Shown here one piece after another: positions 8,754-19,355 of a stretch of 26,334 nt of DNA. The stretch comes from Ophiothrix spiculata. Taxonomy: Eukaryota; Echinodermata; Ophiuroidea; Amphilepidida; Ophiotrichidae. Numbering within the stretch: the first letter of the stretch is position 1; every line of letters starts with the position of its first letter. Both the position numbers and the translations under genes were made by a program. The notes under the pieces were generated by a model, which ran no database searches, had not been told where the DNA came from, and saw nothing but the letters and a program-made list of their open reading frames with translations. The DNA lies in assembly GCA_000969725.1 (NCBI GenBank), contig JXSR01S003891.1, one strand, 5' to 3'.

Positions 8754-9701
8754 TTAAGGTGTCCAGTACCCTATTATTGTTTTAACATATCAAATTTGAG
8801 ATTAACATTTGAATAAAATGGAGATTTCATGCTCTTTAAAATGCTTTTTACCCCATCCAAATCGGATATTTAGTTCAAAAGTTATGGTCAATTTTGTTTC
8901 AAAATGTTGTACAATCGATGATCCCAAAACAATACAAAACATAAGAATTGAATTTCTTTGTATTTTATTGTTTTTCACCCTGCGATTTTTTAAATCACTG
9001 GCTGAGAAATCATAAAAATAGAACAATATACTTAATTTAAATATGGTAATGTTGTAGATACTTCTTAAAATTAAAGTTCTACCTAAATCAATAGGTAATC
9101 TATCGTTGTCCCAAATCTAATTAGCATAATATGCAAATTAGTTGTTTTTGAACTTAAGCGGCCATTTTCTCAAAATAAGGATTTTTTGGAAAAAATGTTA
9201 TAAATGGAAAACTAATCATTGGATTTTCATGAAATTTGGCAGAAATGTTTATCTCAACTAGTTGAACAAATTAATGATGGGTTTTTTCAATATTACCCCC
9301 ACAAGTTAAGTTATTAACAATTTTTTTCTCCTGGTTTTTACCCAAAACGCTGGTTTATAATATTTCCTGTGGGATTTTGATAAAAAGACATTAATTTCTT
9401 AGGAAGCAATTATATTATCTGCTAAATTTGAAATCTCTGTCATTGCATTTATCTAAATGGAGTTATAACAATTTGAAAATCCTACATTGAAAATCATGAT
9501 TTTCGTTTTTTCACTAAAAATGGGACCTATTTAGCATATTTAAAGGTCAAAATGTCAGAATTGCATTTTTTTGTATCCTGCACCTCATAAGCTTTCCAAA
9601 AATGTATGGTTTGTTGGGGTTTCAAAGCAAAACTAAAGTGCTACATGTGATTATGTGAACATACCCAATTTTGGTAAATAATAGGCTACTGGGCACCTTA
9701 A
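8754..9701. mobile_element. TTAAGG-type element B, about 940 bp
   Basis: TTAA flanks both ends (8754-8757 and 9698-9701). Left terminus: GGTGTCCAGTACCCTATTAT; the right terminus has the inverted form ATAATAGGCTACTGGGCACC. The matched TIR is about 20 bp. The interior is AT-rich with no transposase. The right flank TTAAGTTGAACTGT matches the uninterrupted sequence at 6566-6579, which supports insertion into a TTAA target. Confidence 0.7.
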
Positions 9702-9717
9702 GTTGAACTGTCTTTAC

Positions 9718-9993
9718 TTAGCTCTTTGACTCCAGAGAAGCCGCTCACGATTGGTCGGAGATTCTACTTTGAGGCAATTTTTTCAAATAGCTCTAAAAAA
9801 ATACAAGCCTAAATTAGTTGAAAATTAGCCAGCAAGCAATTGAAACAAAGAGCTATCTATAGCACTATCATTTTTATTAGCAAAGAGAACAGCCCTGGCA
9901 CCCTATAATTATCGTATGCTATCATAAAGTCGGGTCTCTGTAAGCTGCTCAGAGCGGCATGGTGAAAATATTATTCTGGAGTGAAAGAGTTAA
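9718..9993. mobile_element. TTAA-flanked MITE, 276 bp
   Basis: The left end reads TTAGCTCTTTGACTCCAGA and the right end CTGGAGTGAAAGAGTTAA, so the inverted terminus is CTCTTTSACTCCAG. The right flank is TTAA, and the left TTAG is one change away. The layout fits a piggyBac-like non-autonomous element. It lies only 16 bp after element B. Confidence 0.6.
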
Positions 9994-10400
9994 AGTCTTA
10001 AAGTGATTTTTCTTAAAGCTGTAGAAAAGAAGTTGGGATAGATTAACTCTACGATGCACCTATATTGTAGAGTTTATCACTAACACCACTCATGACAAAA
10101 TATCGCAATGGAAGCATGGCATGGTGTAAAAGTTCTGACCAGTGTTCCCTCGTAAGGTTATATTGTTTACGCAAATGCAGAGGTGCTTGCGCCAAAATCA
10201 TGAACCAGGGCTTGAAATGGGCTAAATAAAGAAGCATGTCACTTCTGACAAAGTTTCAGAAACCTGTTGCGTAAATTTTCAGGGCTCTGCACCAATGGCA
10301 CGCCATACAGCTTTAGCAAGAACACTGGTTCTGACAACTCTTTTTTGTACCTCATCCCCCACATCACCCTTCGGCAGCTGGCATTGAAGTGTATGTATAC
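9994..10400. other. Non-coding stretch, no gene recognised
   Basis: About 400 bp. A 62-codon minus-strand frame at 10049-10237 carries no motif. No strong repeat was seen. Confidence 0.5.
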
Positions 10401-10402
10401 TT

Positions 10403-11166
10403 AAAGGCATTAGCCATGATCACCAAAGTGAATTTCAACATTACAAATCATAGTCGGCCTCCAAACAAAATTTTCCCTACCAAACATTTGGTCGTGACGT
10501 CACCAAATGTTTGCCATAGAATTTAAAGTATGAACGAGTAACAAACATTTGGTGCATAGTATATGGCAATTCAATAACATATGCAATCTAGCGCGAAATT
10601 TTATTTGGTCTCAACTCGGTGTTGAACTTATTTTGTTTGGAGTCACTCGTCATTTTGACATCACGACCAAATGTTTGGTAGGGAAAATGTTGTTTGGAGG
10701 CTGACTATGATTTGCATTATTGCATTTTAAAAAATTACTTCCCACTACTTACTAATATCCATAAACCATTCTTGTTGTACTTGAACATTTACAGATAAAC
10801 ACAGAGCATTATTTGTGCTTTGATTTTTTACATCTCTAGAGAAGTAAAAGAATTCAGTGATAGTGTTTCTAGAAATAAATTACTAAATTCTCAAAATTCA
10901 AACTTCTTTTTAATACTACCAATATATTTTAGCAAGGAGATCATGCATGTTTATTTACCTTCTTACAAAATGATATTCACTTTTAGTCAATAACGCTACA
11001 TATAGAAACTGTATTACACAGAACCCTAAGAAATTGGTTTTGCTGAAAATTGTCTTTTTAGAGCAAATGATATGATTATATTTGGATTCTATTAATGTTT
11101 ATTTCTTTTATTCAAAAAAATTGTCACAAGTTTTCATACCCAAGCGGATCATAGCTAATGCCTTTC
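10403..11166. mobile_element. TIR element interrupted by a CATAGTC MITE
   Basis: The left end AAAGGCATTAGCCATGATC (10403-10421) is matched in inverted form by GATCATAGCTAATGCCTTT (11147-11165) with one mismatch. Subtracting the MITE inside it (10449-10709) leaves about 500 bp. No coding frame was found. The left end is preceded by TT, so the site reads TTAAAGG. Confidence 0.6.
10449..10709 (-). mobile_element. CATAGTC MITE, copy 2 (inverted)
   Basis: It starts CATAGTCGGCCTCCAAAC and ends GTTTGGAGGCTGACTATG. The interior is in reverse orientation compared with copies 1 and 3, judged from the CTCAACTCGGTGTTGAAC segment. The CRE-like TGACGTCA is at 10495-10502. Length is 261 bp. It sits inside the TIR element 10403-11166. 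Confidence 0.85.
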
Positions 11167-11167
11167 A

Positions 11168-12370
11168 CAAAAATTTGGAAGCGTTGTAGTCTAGATTCTA
11201 GATAACAGGCTGATGTTTGGCTTGTCCATTCACCTTAAATATGTTTAGAATTGCAAATTTGGTTGAAAGTGAGCCTTGGAATTTATATGAACCATTGGGG
11301 AGGGGGTACACCTAAATTCAAAAATGACGGTATGTGCTGACGTCTGTAACAAATCAAGGGGACTAAAATCATAGGATTTTGGTCAAAAAAGGGAGTCATT
11401 CAGTGTGAGATTAAAAAAAAATACAGGTCTTTGAGTGTGAAAATGAGTGATTAACTATACTTTTTGCACTGAAGTCCACTGTGACAGTTCCAAGCAGAAA
11501 TCCAGGTACTGAAATATAATAAGGATATCTATTTTTCTGTTAGTATTACCGGTAGATATTAGGTCCAGGACAGAAAATGGATGGGGGAGTGGTCAATAAG
11601 TGTAAGACTTGGAAAAATTCGGCCAATGGGTGTAGAGGATGTGAAAAAAAATGGTCATTGGGTGTCAGCATAGCGATTAAAGGGGGTTCTGTTGGTCTGC
11701 AGTTGCTATAGGAGTGCCCCCCTGAACATCACAATTCAATATTTACTCTTCTAGCATTCTATACTTTGATCAACACCAAAAAAAAATTTCACTTAATCTT
11801 GGACTACTTTAGTCCTATTTTGTGCATACAGACCAAAAGTTCTTCCTCCCATAATTCCATCAATCATACTTTCACATTATATATTTTATGCTAACATTTT
11901 TTTCTTTCTCTTCTCTTTTCATCCTATCTTGATGAATTTTGATCTGCCGTTGGTATGACTCCAATAACTAGGTAAGCGGTATTATATATTATATTATTAT
12001 ATTTGTATATGTTGAGAGAAAACAAATAAACTAAACTGAAACTATATAATCTGGCTTATTCTGATATATCATACATGTACAACTTTAAAACTCTGATTTT
12101 TAAAAGGCATTCTAAATAATGATAAAACAGATTGACTGAGAACTGGGCAAGCAGATTTAAACTGACTTATGTATGATTTTAGTTTCTTTATTTTCTACCT
12201 TTTTTGCCAATCTATTGATAAAGTTAATGAGCAATATTGGCAATATGTACTCATTAATATTCATATTTGCCAATATTTTACCAATATCTTAGGAATAACC
12301 CTTCATAATATTTTTGTTTCACATAATTTGGCCATAACACTTGTTAATGTGTTTCTATGGCCTAAAACAT
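11168..12370. other. Non-coding AT-rich stretch
   Basis: About 1.2 kb without a supported gene. It contains degenerate short motifs of the form GTCATTGGGTGT / GTCAATAAGTGT / CCAATGGGTGT (11590-11670) and an AT-only-like run at 11982-12010. The 71-codon plus-strand frame (12169-12384) is AT-driven and unconvincing. Confidence 0.5.
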
Positions 12371-12374
12371 TAAC

Positions 12375-12462
12375 GTATGATTAACCCACCCATTTAATAT
12401 GCATATTTGCACATTATACAAAAAGCTAATTAATTATGCAAATATGCATGGGTAGATCATAC
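12375..12462. repeat. Inverted repeat around ATGCATATTTGCA
   Basis: GTATGATTAACCCA...ATATGCATATTTGCA (12375-12411) pairs with TGCAAATATGCATGGG...ATCATAC (12437-12462), with an 11-base insertion in the left arm. The spacer is about 25 bp. It could be the end of a decayed fold-back element. Confidence 0.45.
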
Positions 12463-12469
12463 ATTACAG

Positions 12470-13050
12470 TTTGAGGTCATAGAACACAATGGCAAAGTAT
12501 CAGGTTAAAATTCATAAAGGTAAAAGTAATATGAAGGTTTATTCATAAAATATTGTATAGATATTAATATTAATGAGCGCATTTTGAGCAATGAGCCAGA
12601 TTTCCTCATTAACTTCATCAACATATTGGCAAAAACAATATATAGAATACAAAGAAACTTTAACAGCAATATCCCAAAAACCATTTGTCCGATTTAGTTC
12701 AAATTTTGGAATTAAGATGTTTTTGCTTAGCTTCTTGCAACAAGCCTTTTTTGATCTCAGTCAGAGAAACTAATACCCCCTTAAAATGAAGAATGGGTGC
12801 TTGCTGCCATATGTTGTCATTCATTGAGCAGTTCAGAAATTGGCCTGACAACTAGATAGATCGTACAAATCTTCGCTTAAATAATAGATATTTGCGCCGG
12901 GCATTGCTCCTCTTTTTTAGAAATTCGTTGATAGCATCACTGACTAAATTTCTGACCAAGCTGTCATTTGTCAATCATGGCTTTTCCAATTGGTTTGAAC
13001 CTAATCAATGGTTTGAAATATCACTCTGTGTGAATTAAAAGAGGACAAAT
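12470..13050. other. Non-coding stretch, no gene recognised
   Basis: About 580 bp without recognisable features. The 60-codon plus-strand frame (12591-12773) shows no motif. Confidence 0.5.
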
Positions 13051-13302
13051 GTGATGGCTCACCCCAAAAGGGGGACTTTGCAGATGATATCAATTTTGAT
13101 TTTATCATTTCATCTGTTACAGCATTCTCTAAGCTTTAAAATGACACATTTTACTTGTTGAAATTGAGAAAGGCGATCAAATTGTACAATAAAACATCTG
13201 CTGAAATTTCTTATTATTTTCTTTATTTTTTACTGGCTGTTTTCATCAGTTTCTCGAAAAGTATTCGGTCGCAAAGTCCCCCTTTTCAGGGTGAGTCATC
13301 AC
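13051..13302. mobile_element. TIR MITE, about 252 bp
   Basis: The left arm (13051-13081) begins GTGATGGCTCACCCC and continues AAAAGGGGGACTTTGC; the right arm (13271-13302) is its inverted partner, GCAAAGTCCCCCTTTT followed by CAGGGTGAGTCATCAC. The arms are about 31 bp with two or three differences. The interior shares AAGCTTTAAAATGACAC (13133-13149) with the element at 15368-16704, which hints at common ancestry. Confidence 0.7.
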
Positions 13303-13591
13303 AAATATCTTGCCAGCAAGCAGATTACTTTTTACTTGATTGAACCTCTTTCTCTGAAATGCTGTCAATTAAATATCCTGGCTCACACTATGACAAAGCT
13401 AAGAAAGATTTTTTCCCTTTGCAGTCTCTGTCAAGATTTATGTCAACGTCCACTGACAAATATATACGGCAGGGATTGTTTATGCAATATCTGGTTTCAC
13501 TCTTTGACTTAGAAAAACTGACCTATTTTTGGCTCAAAAACCCACCCATCAAAATACCAATTTTGATGGAAAAGCACCAAATATTACTCAG

Positions 13592-13652
13592 ATTGGGTGC
13601 TTTTTTTGCAAATTTTCCCAAAAAGCACCCAATTTATGAAAATTGAGTGCTT
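13592..13652. repeat. Hairpin and repeated GGGTGCTTT motif
   Basis: ATTGGGTGCTTTTT (13592-13605) is inverted at 13620-13633 with a 14-base spacer. A related ATTGAGTGCTTT follows at 13641-13652 and an AAAGCACCAAA precedes at about 13571. This is a small cluster of related repeats with no gene. Confidence 0.55.
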
Positions 13653-13766
13653 TCATTTGAGACAAAAACAACCCGATTGCTATACCAAATCTGTGAAAAC
13701 CCACCCCAAAAGGCGGGCACATATACATATACCTTGTCAATGTAAGCACCCCCCTCCTCCGGGTGT

Positions 13767-13945
13767 GAGTTGGCTTTTGAAGGGTGACAAATGTTTATGA
13801 TAAGCAATAATTTATGATGAAGGTCTAATTTACTACCAGAAAACAAAATTGCTTATTCACTTTTTTGTAGCTTCATGCCAAATGTTTGATTTTGTACATT
13901 TGTCACCGTATGTTGGTCATCATCATGGTGTGAGCCAACCTTTAA
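13767..13945. repeat. Decayed inverted repeat (GGTGACAAATG)
   Basis: GGTGACAAATG near 13782 is inverted as CATTTGTCACC near 13899. GAGTTGGC and GAGCCAAC lie outside on the two sides. The arrangement suggests an old MITE with weakly preserved ends. Confidence 0.4.
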
Positions 13946-13977
13946 ATTGAACTCTTCTAAACCTTTTGAGTGCTAAC

Positions 13978-13995
13978 AAAGTGGATGTCCACTTT
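13978..13995. repeat. 18-bp hairpin, 2-base loop
   Basis: AAAGTGGATGTCCACTTT forms an 8-bp stem. I see no T-run context that would make it a specific terminator. Confidence 0.6.
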
Positions 13996-14391
13996 TCTAT
14001 CTTCCCGGAGCTGAGATGAGGAATTTGCCAGGTTCTTAGCTCAGCACAGACAAATGATTGAAGCAAAGAAGTACAAATGTAGTATTTTATTGATTGTTAG
14101 AAAGAATTTATGATCAGATTTAGAAAAACTGACAACCTGATGCGTTGTGTATCATCATGCCACTGAGCACTCCGAGACACATATCATCCTGTCACTGAGG
14201 CGACTGGAATTTGCATTGTAAATTTACAAGAATGCGCAATATATGTAGAGTGAAACGTTCATCAAAGAGTTTATTTTTTTATTTTTGTGAATTAAAGCTT
14301 TAAAAAGTTGCAGAAAAATAAATACGTAATCAGTTTGATGATTAAGATTGACTAAGTGGTAAAATTTTTGTTTTATATGGTTCGGCGTCGG

Positions 14392-14425
14392 TATGATATG
14401 GGGAATTATAATTTCCCATATCATA
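14392..14425. repeat. Near-perfect 34-bp palindrome
   Basis: TATGATATGGGG and CCCATATCATA face each other across an AT-rich centre. The 11-bp stem is perfect. Confidence 0.6.
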
Positions 14426-15204
14426 TCTCTGCTTCACCAAATAACTAATAGCATCCTATATCGTGTAAAAAATAGCACCAATGGATGTTTATTGTCAAAA
14501 ACACTGGATCATTAAATGTGTATGTATGAGTCTCTCCCTTCCTTATGATGCAGTTTTGATAGAAAATTCCCTCAGCTTCAGTCAACATAATTCACAATGT
14601 AAAATATACATTTCATTTATAGTTATCATTTTGAATACGCACAATGTAAGAATATTTTTAGTACGTCGATCCAATGCCTTCCAAGAATGAAGATGATCCC
14701 AAAGCACTGGACCTTGAAGTATATTACGGAATGTGTCACCATGCTAAATTCAGCAAATGTCAATGACAGAAATAAGAGTGAATTTATTGGAAGTAGATTT
14801 AAATAAAGCTTGTTGATGAGACGTTATTTAACTTAGCAGTACAGTCCAATAAAGCCCCATCTTAAGATTGACAGTTATTGAGTGAAATACCTCAAGGAAA
14901 ATCCTTAAATACCATGGCGATGAAAATATTTAGTAGCAACTGAAGAGAAATTTATTGATGAACCTGTTGCAATAATTTTTGACTGGACTTCAAGCTTTCT
15001 AGACTTGCGGCAGTGGATTTAACTGGCCTCTGTCATTTGTTGTGGATCAAATGTTTTATATGCTGTTTGAAATGAAACATTTTCTTTTTAATTTTGAGAA
15101 ACTGGTACCAGACATTATAAATTCTTAAAGGTAAAATAGTGATGTTTTTTTAAGCAATTGGGCAAAAGACCATGGTTTTGTGTGCCTCTATGAAAAGAAT
15201 AAAA
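14426..15204. other. Non-coding stretch, no gene recognised
   Basis: About 780 bp. The 69-codon plus-strand frame at 14481-14690 has no recognisable domain, and no repeat was seen. Confidence 0.5.
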
Positions 15205-15206
15205 TC

Positions 15207-15356
15207 CTTATTGGCCGCTTCAAAACATAACCAGTGGTTGTCTGCTGGTTCTGGCCCGTTTTGGGTTGTTGGATATTGTTTATTCCGGTTGAACCATCTA
15301 GAATTGCCCAGAACCGAAAGGCAACCACCGGTTGAGTTTTGAAGCAGCCCCTTAAT
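15207..15356. mobile_element. Fold-back MITE, about 150 bp
   Basis: The left arm has GGCCGCTTCAAAACATAACC followed by AGTGGTTG; the right arm has CAACCACCGG followed by GTTGAGTTTTGAAGCAGCCC. The arms match over about 45 bp. The right flank is CCTTAATAA, so the outer end can be read as TTAAGGGGCTGCTTC, similar in form to the TTAAGG elements above. No protein is encoded. Confidence 0.7.
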
Positions 15357-15367
15357 AATATTCTATA

Positions 15368-16704
15368 TATGTGACCCGTCATATCGAAAGGTCCTTAAGG
15401 GTCCCAAAATCAAAACTGATTTTTTTGATGTCATCTGAAACCTGAGATTTTAAGCTTTAAAATGACACCTTACATTTGGTTATGTGATGTTTGGTTGACA
15501 GGGTGTATCAAAAAGAAGTTTACAGTGATTAAAGTGCCTCCATTTCAAAAAGTATGGCACATTATCTAATTTTGTTTTTAATTATAGGTAAAATAGACCA
15601 TTATCTTTCCATAACAGAAAAAATTACAGATGTGCAACAACTAGAACAAAAATTATGGTCAATTTTGTAAATTGTAAATAAAACCGGTTGTGCAAAGTCA
15701 ATAAAATAATGACTGATTCTTATGTTTTTCTCTTTTTACAAAGACTAGAGAACTTTAACATTACCTGCATGTCAGATTAGGGCTCTGTTAACAAAGTGCG
15801 ACACTTTTTGGCAATTAGTTTTAAACATTGATCAAAAGATGTGATCAATTGGTTAATATCTTTGGCTTAAACCAACCCTTATGGAAGAGACCTTAGGATA
15901 TCAAACCAAGTGATATTGGAAAACCATTACTGATGCCAAGACAGTTATGAATTTAAGTATCTAGGGAGGTTTTTTTCTTTAATGTGTGGACAGTGAAATA
16001 GCCTTGTAAATGAAGTGATAAAAATGGCAGACAATGGTCAAATATCCAAAGTTTATTCAAACTGTAATTACAAGGCAAAAATGGATAGGATTTAGCCTCC
16101 AAACATCAGAAGTTATTTTTTTTCCTATTTGATCTTCTTTTTAGCTTAAAGATGATAACTTTAATCAAAATTGCAAGTGTGGAACCAGGAAATCTTTGCA
16201 CAGCTGATTTTATTTACAATTTACAAAATTGACCATAATTTTCGTTTCGGTTGTCGTACGACCGTAATTTTTTCTGTTATGGAAAGATAATGGTCTCTTT
16301 TACATATAATTAAAAACAAATTTAGAGAATGTATCATATTTTTTGAAATGGAGTCACTGTAATCACTGTAAACTTCTTTTTGATACACCCTGTACATCCA
16401 AATTGGCAAAAGGCATCGGGCTGATTCGGAAAACTATAGTTCTGGGAAATTGAGTTTAAAGTTTTGGTACCAAGTAAAACTTTAATGGAGAAAGGATTTT
16501 TATCTTAGTTCTTAACACATTTTTTGTTTTGGATGCTGGAACCTGATTAATATGATAGAATACACTTCAAGTAACCCTTTCTGATAAAATTAGAAATTCA
16601 ACCTTGGACCGTGATTTTTGACTATATGCTCAGCTTCAATGGCCCATATCTCGCAATTTACTATGCCGACCTTAAGGTACCTTTAGATATGACAGGCACA
16701 TATG
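15368..16704. mobile_element. TIR element interrupted by a second element
   Basis: The left end (about 15368-15403) reads TATGTGACCCGTCATATC, then AAAGGTCCTTAAGGGTC. The right end (16668-16704) is its inverted partner: GACCTTAAGGTACCTTTAG, then ATATGACAGGCACATA. Without the inner element (15499-16392) it would be about 440 bp. AAGCTTTAAAATGACAC just inside the left end is shared with the MITE at 13051-13302. Confidence 0.65.
15499..16392. mobile_element. Long-TIR element, 894 bp, starts CAGGGTGTATC
   Basis: The left arm 15499-15697 and the right arm 16194-16392 are reverse complements over about 199 bp with scattered differences. The termini are CAGGGTGTATCAAAAAGAAG and CTTCTTTTTGATACACCCTG. 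The inner arm end is TGCAAAG/CTTTGCA. The central 500 bp is AT-rich with no transposase. The right flank begins TA and the left flank ends GA, so a TA target as in mariner/Tc1 relatives is possible but not proved. Confidence 0.75.
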
Positions 16705-17114
16705 TGTACACTATAGCAGGACTGGACACCATCAGCTTAGCTTAAATTTACATAACACAGTGAATTAAGTAAATGTATCCAAATCTAAGACACCATTACA
16801 GAATAAATTTATGCTATATTTGTTTGTTGAACCCTATAGGATAAGTGGAACTTGCCATAATTAGCCTAGTTTTAGTCATTAAGATGGAGTCAAGAAAATG
16901 CATTTGACAAACATTTACTCATAATGACTCCAAAGAATAGTTTTCTCAGGGTTTTCCTTTTAATGTAAAAGAGTGAAATATCACCATGTCGTCGGTCAGT
17001 TTTTTTTATCACTCTTTCACTCATGTCATAAGAGAGAAAATCATTCCACTCATTCTGACTGAAATTCACAAGTGAAATTTCACTCTTGTACAAGTGCAAT
17101 TTTTAAGGCCGAAT
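16705..17114. other. Non-coding stretch, no gene recognised
   Basis: About 400 bp. A 69-codon minus-strand frame (16890-17099) carries no recognisable motif. GTGAAATTTCAC-like short palindromes occur near 17072. Confidence 0.5.
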
Positions 17115-17377
17115 CATAGTCGCACTCCAAACAAAATTTTCCCTACCAAACATTTGGTCGTGACTTCAAAATGACAAGTGACTCCAAACAAAATAACTTT
17201 AACACCGAGTTGAGACCAAATAAAATTTCGTGCTAGATTGTACATGTTATTGAATTGCCATACACATTGGACCAAATGTTTGCTACCCGTTCATATACTG
17301 CAAGTTCGATGGCAAATATTTGGCGACGTCACGACCAAATGTTTGGTAGGAAAAATTTTGTTTGGAGACCGACTATG
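17115..17377 (+). mobile_element. CATAGTC MITE, copy 3
   Basis: It starts CATAGTCGCACTCCAAAC and ends GTTTGGAGACCGACTATG, 263 bp, in the same interior orientation as copy 1. It contains ACCAAACATTTGGTCGTGAC near the left and GACGTCACGACCAAATG near the right. The left CRE-like site has changed to TGACTTCA. Confidence 0.85.
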
Positions 17378-18397
17378 GTTCAGCCTTTACTCCTTGTTGT
17401 GGAGAGTGATTCTTCAAGTCAGTCTTTGTTGAGTGATTCTTTTGTTATTGAATATAAGGATTTGTAGGATTGTTTGAACTTTTATTGGAATCGTTAAATT
17501 TCCTACAAATCAAATCTGCAGGGTGCTTATGGTGAGAGCCCTTGCGACTACGAATCAGTAATGAAAATGCACAGCCTGGATCTTGATTGGTTGCTTGACG
17601 CGGTGATCGCGTGAAAAGAAAAGTCTTTTGCATTGTGTGAGGTGAGACGCTTGTTTACTTTAGATGCATTTGTTGCAAAATTTCATGATTTGTAAGAAAT
17701 TTAATGACTTCAATAATATATGAAACGATTTTGTTAGACAAATCCAGAGAGACTCACATTTCTATTATAGTTAGACCTCTCGATCAGTGGTCTTGATCAC
17801 AAGTGTCGTCCACTGCTGTTTTTCTTGCGATGAGTAAAGTGTTCAGAAATGTTCAGTATCGGCAAAAACATTTCTGTGTTGGAAATATTCAATAAATTAC
17901 CATTTAGCTTAAAAGCTAGATTTTTATTATTGTTTTGAAATGTTTTTTATCATGCTGGTTATCATGAAGGTAGAATGTCTATTTCTAGGTTGTAAGCAAG
18001 AAAAAATAACAAAAATGTAGGGTTTATGTCAGATATGAAAAAGTGAACATTGGAATGTTATTATATGTCTTGTGTAAAAACCTCCTATCTGAAAGAAATA
18101 CCATGTATCTGAAAGAAAAGATATGGGTTTTGTCATGACATTTGTGGGTTTAGGATAAGGATAGGTTTACAAGTTTTGTCACAACAACCTTTGGCTTGTC
18201 AGCTACAAAACGGTACCAAGAATTCATTTTGTCCAACATGTGAGATACGAGGTTTTGTCGTGGGACCGACGATATTGAGAATCCCATTTGTCCATTATCA
18301 TCAGATTATCAAGATTGTATTTGGTAAAAACAATAGCCTTAACAAGTGGACAGAAATGGGATTCAAGGAATCTCTATGAGTTGCATCAAGGATTCAA
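17378..18397. other. Non-coding stretch up to the large duplication
   Basis: About 1 kb without a supported gene. A CAGAAATGTT/AACATTTCTG hairpin lies at 17844-17876. The ATCTGAAAGAAA motif occurs twice near 18087 and 18106. Short frames here show no domain. Confidence 0.5.
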
Positions 18398-18710
18398 GAT
18401 TTGACTTGAGGCATATGTAACCTAAGACAGTACTTATCAAGTCAATGTAATAGGCATTGGATAATATATCACTTGTTTCATGCAAAAGTAGGTTAAGTAG
18501 GTTTTATAGTGAAAATAAAATCTTTTATTAAGGTCTCAGTCACACATCACAGTCAGTCGCACATCACCATATTGAGCCCAAAGGTACAAATAACATGTAC
18601 ACTATTTTGGTCATTGACTTAAATGAATATCGATTACAAAAATCGTGTACATTATTGGTATGTTTGGGTTCTATAAGACGATTTGTGACTGAAACCTAAG
18701 ATCTTACACT

Positions 18711-19355
18711 ACATTCTTAGAAGGCCGGGATCAAATATACGAGTAGTTTTCCCGGATCATTTTATTTTGATCCTTTAAGGGTCACTTTTGATCCTTTTTC
18801 GGATCAATATATACAAATGGATCAAATTCACCAGGATCATTTTTGATCCGGTTTTAGGATCATTTTATTTTGATCCTTTTTGATTCCAATATCAAAGTTT
18901 TGATCCGTATGTCTGGATTACTTTGATACGGAAAGGATGAGCTCATATTTGATACCGCGTTTGGATCTAACGTGATCTTTTGTCTCATATTTCAGTACAC
19001 CCCATATTCACTACATAGCCGGGAATGTATACAATTGTATAAATACGATGATTTCACCACACTTGTCAACTGCCTGAACCGTGGCCGAGTGGTTAGAGCG
19101 ATGGTCTCGTAATTACATGGTGTACGTGCGGTGTGGCAGCTAGCGTGGGTTCAAACCCTGCTAGGGTCACTTCAGTAAGATATTTTTAGGCAGATCTTTT
19201 TATAAGAAATATTTGATCCTTTTTTCGGATCAAGAATTGTGATCCTTATTTTTGGATCACTTTGATCCTTAAAGGATAAGCTCATATTTGATACCTAAAA
19301 AGGATCAAAATTGATCCTTTTTGTCTCATATTTGATCCTTGCTTTCTAAGAGTGT
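18711..19355. mobile_element. GGATC-rich TIR element, copy 1
   Basis: The left end CATTCTTAGAAGGCCGGGATC-type sequence (from 18711) is matched in inverted form by GATCCTTGCTTTCTAAGAGTGT ending at 19355; the shared core is CTTAGAA plus GGATCAAATAT. Twenty GGATC or GATCC pentamers lie in both orientations in the two halves. The middle holds a tRNA-like sequence (19080-19165). No coding capacity. Confidence 0.65.
19080..19165 (+). pseudogene. tRNA-like sequence (Ser/Leu-type), copy 1
   Basis: The A box GTGGCCGAGTGGTTAGAGC starts at 19081. The anticodon-loop-like CTCGTAA and a long variable region follow, then the B box GGTTCAAACCC (19148-19158). The acceptor strands do not pair (TGAACCG against TAGGGTC), so it is not an intact tRNA gene. 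The anticodon-loop sequence matches that of the SINE at 4786-5015, suggesting related tRNA ancestors. It is either a SINE head or a captured tRNA fragment. Confidence 0.65.

Noticed and set aside
19080..19165. Functional tRNA gene
   Set aside because: A and B boxes are good, but the acceptor strands cannot pair and the T stem relies on wobble pairs.
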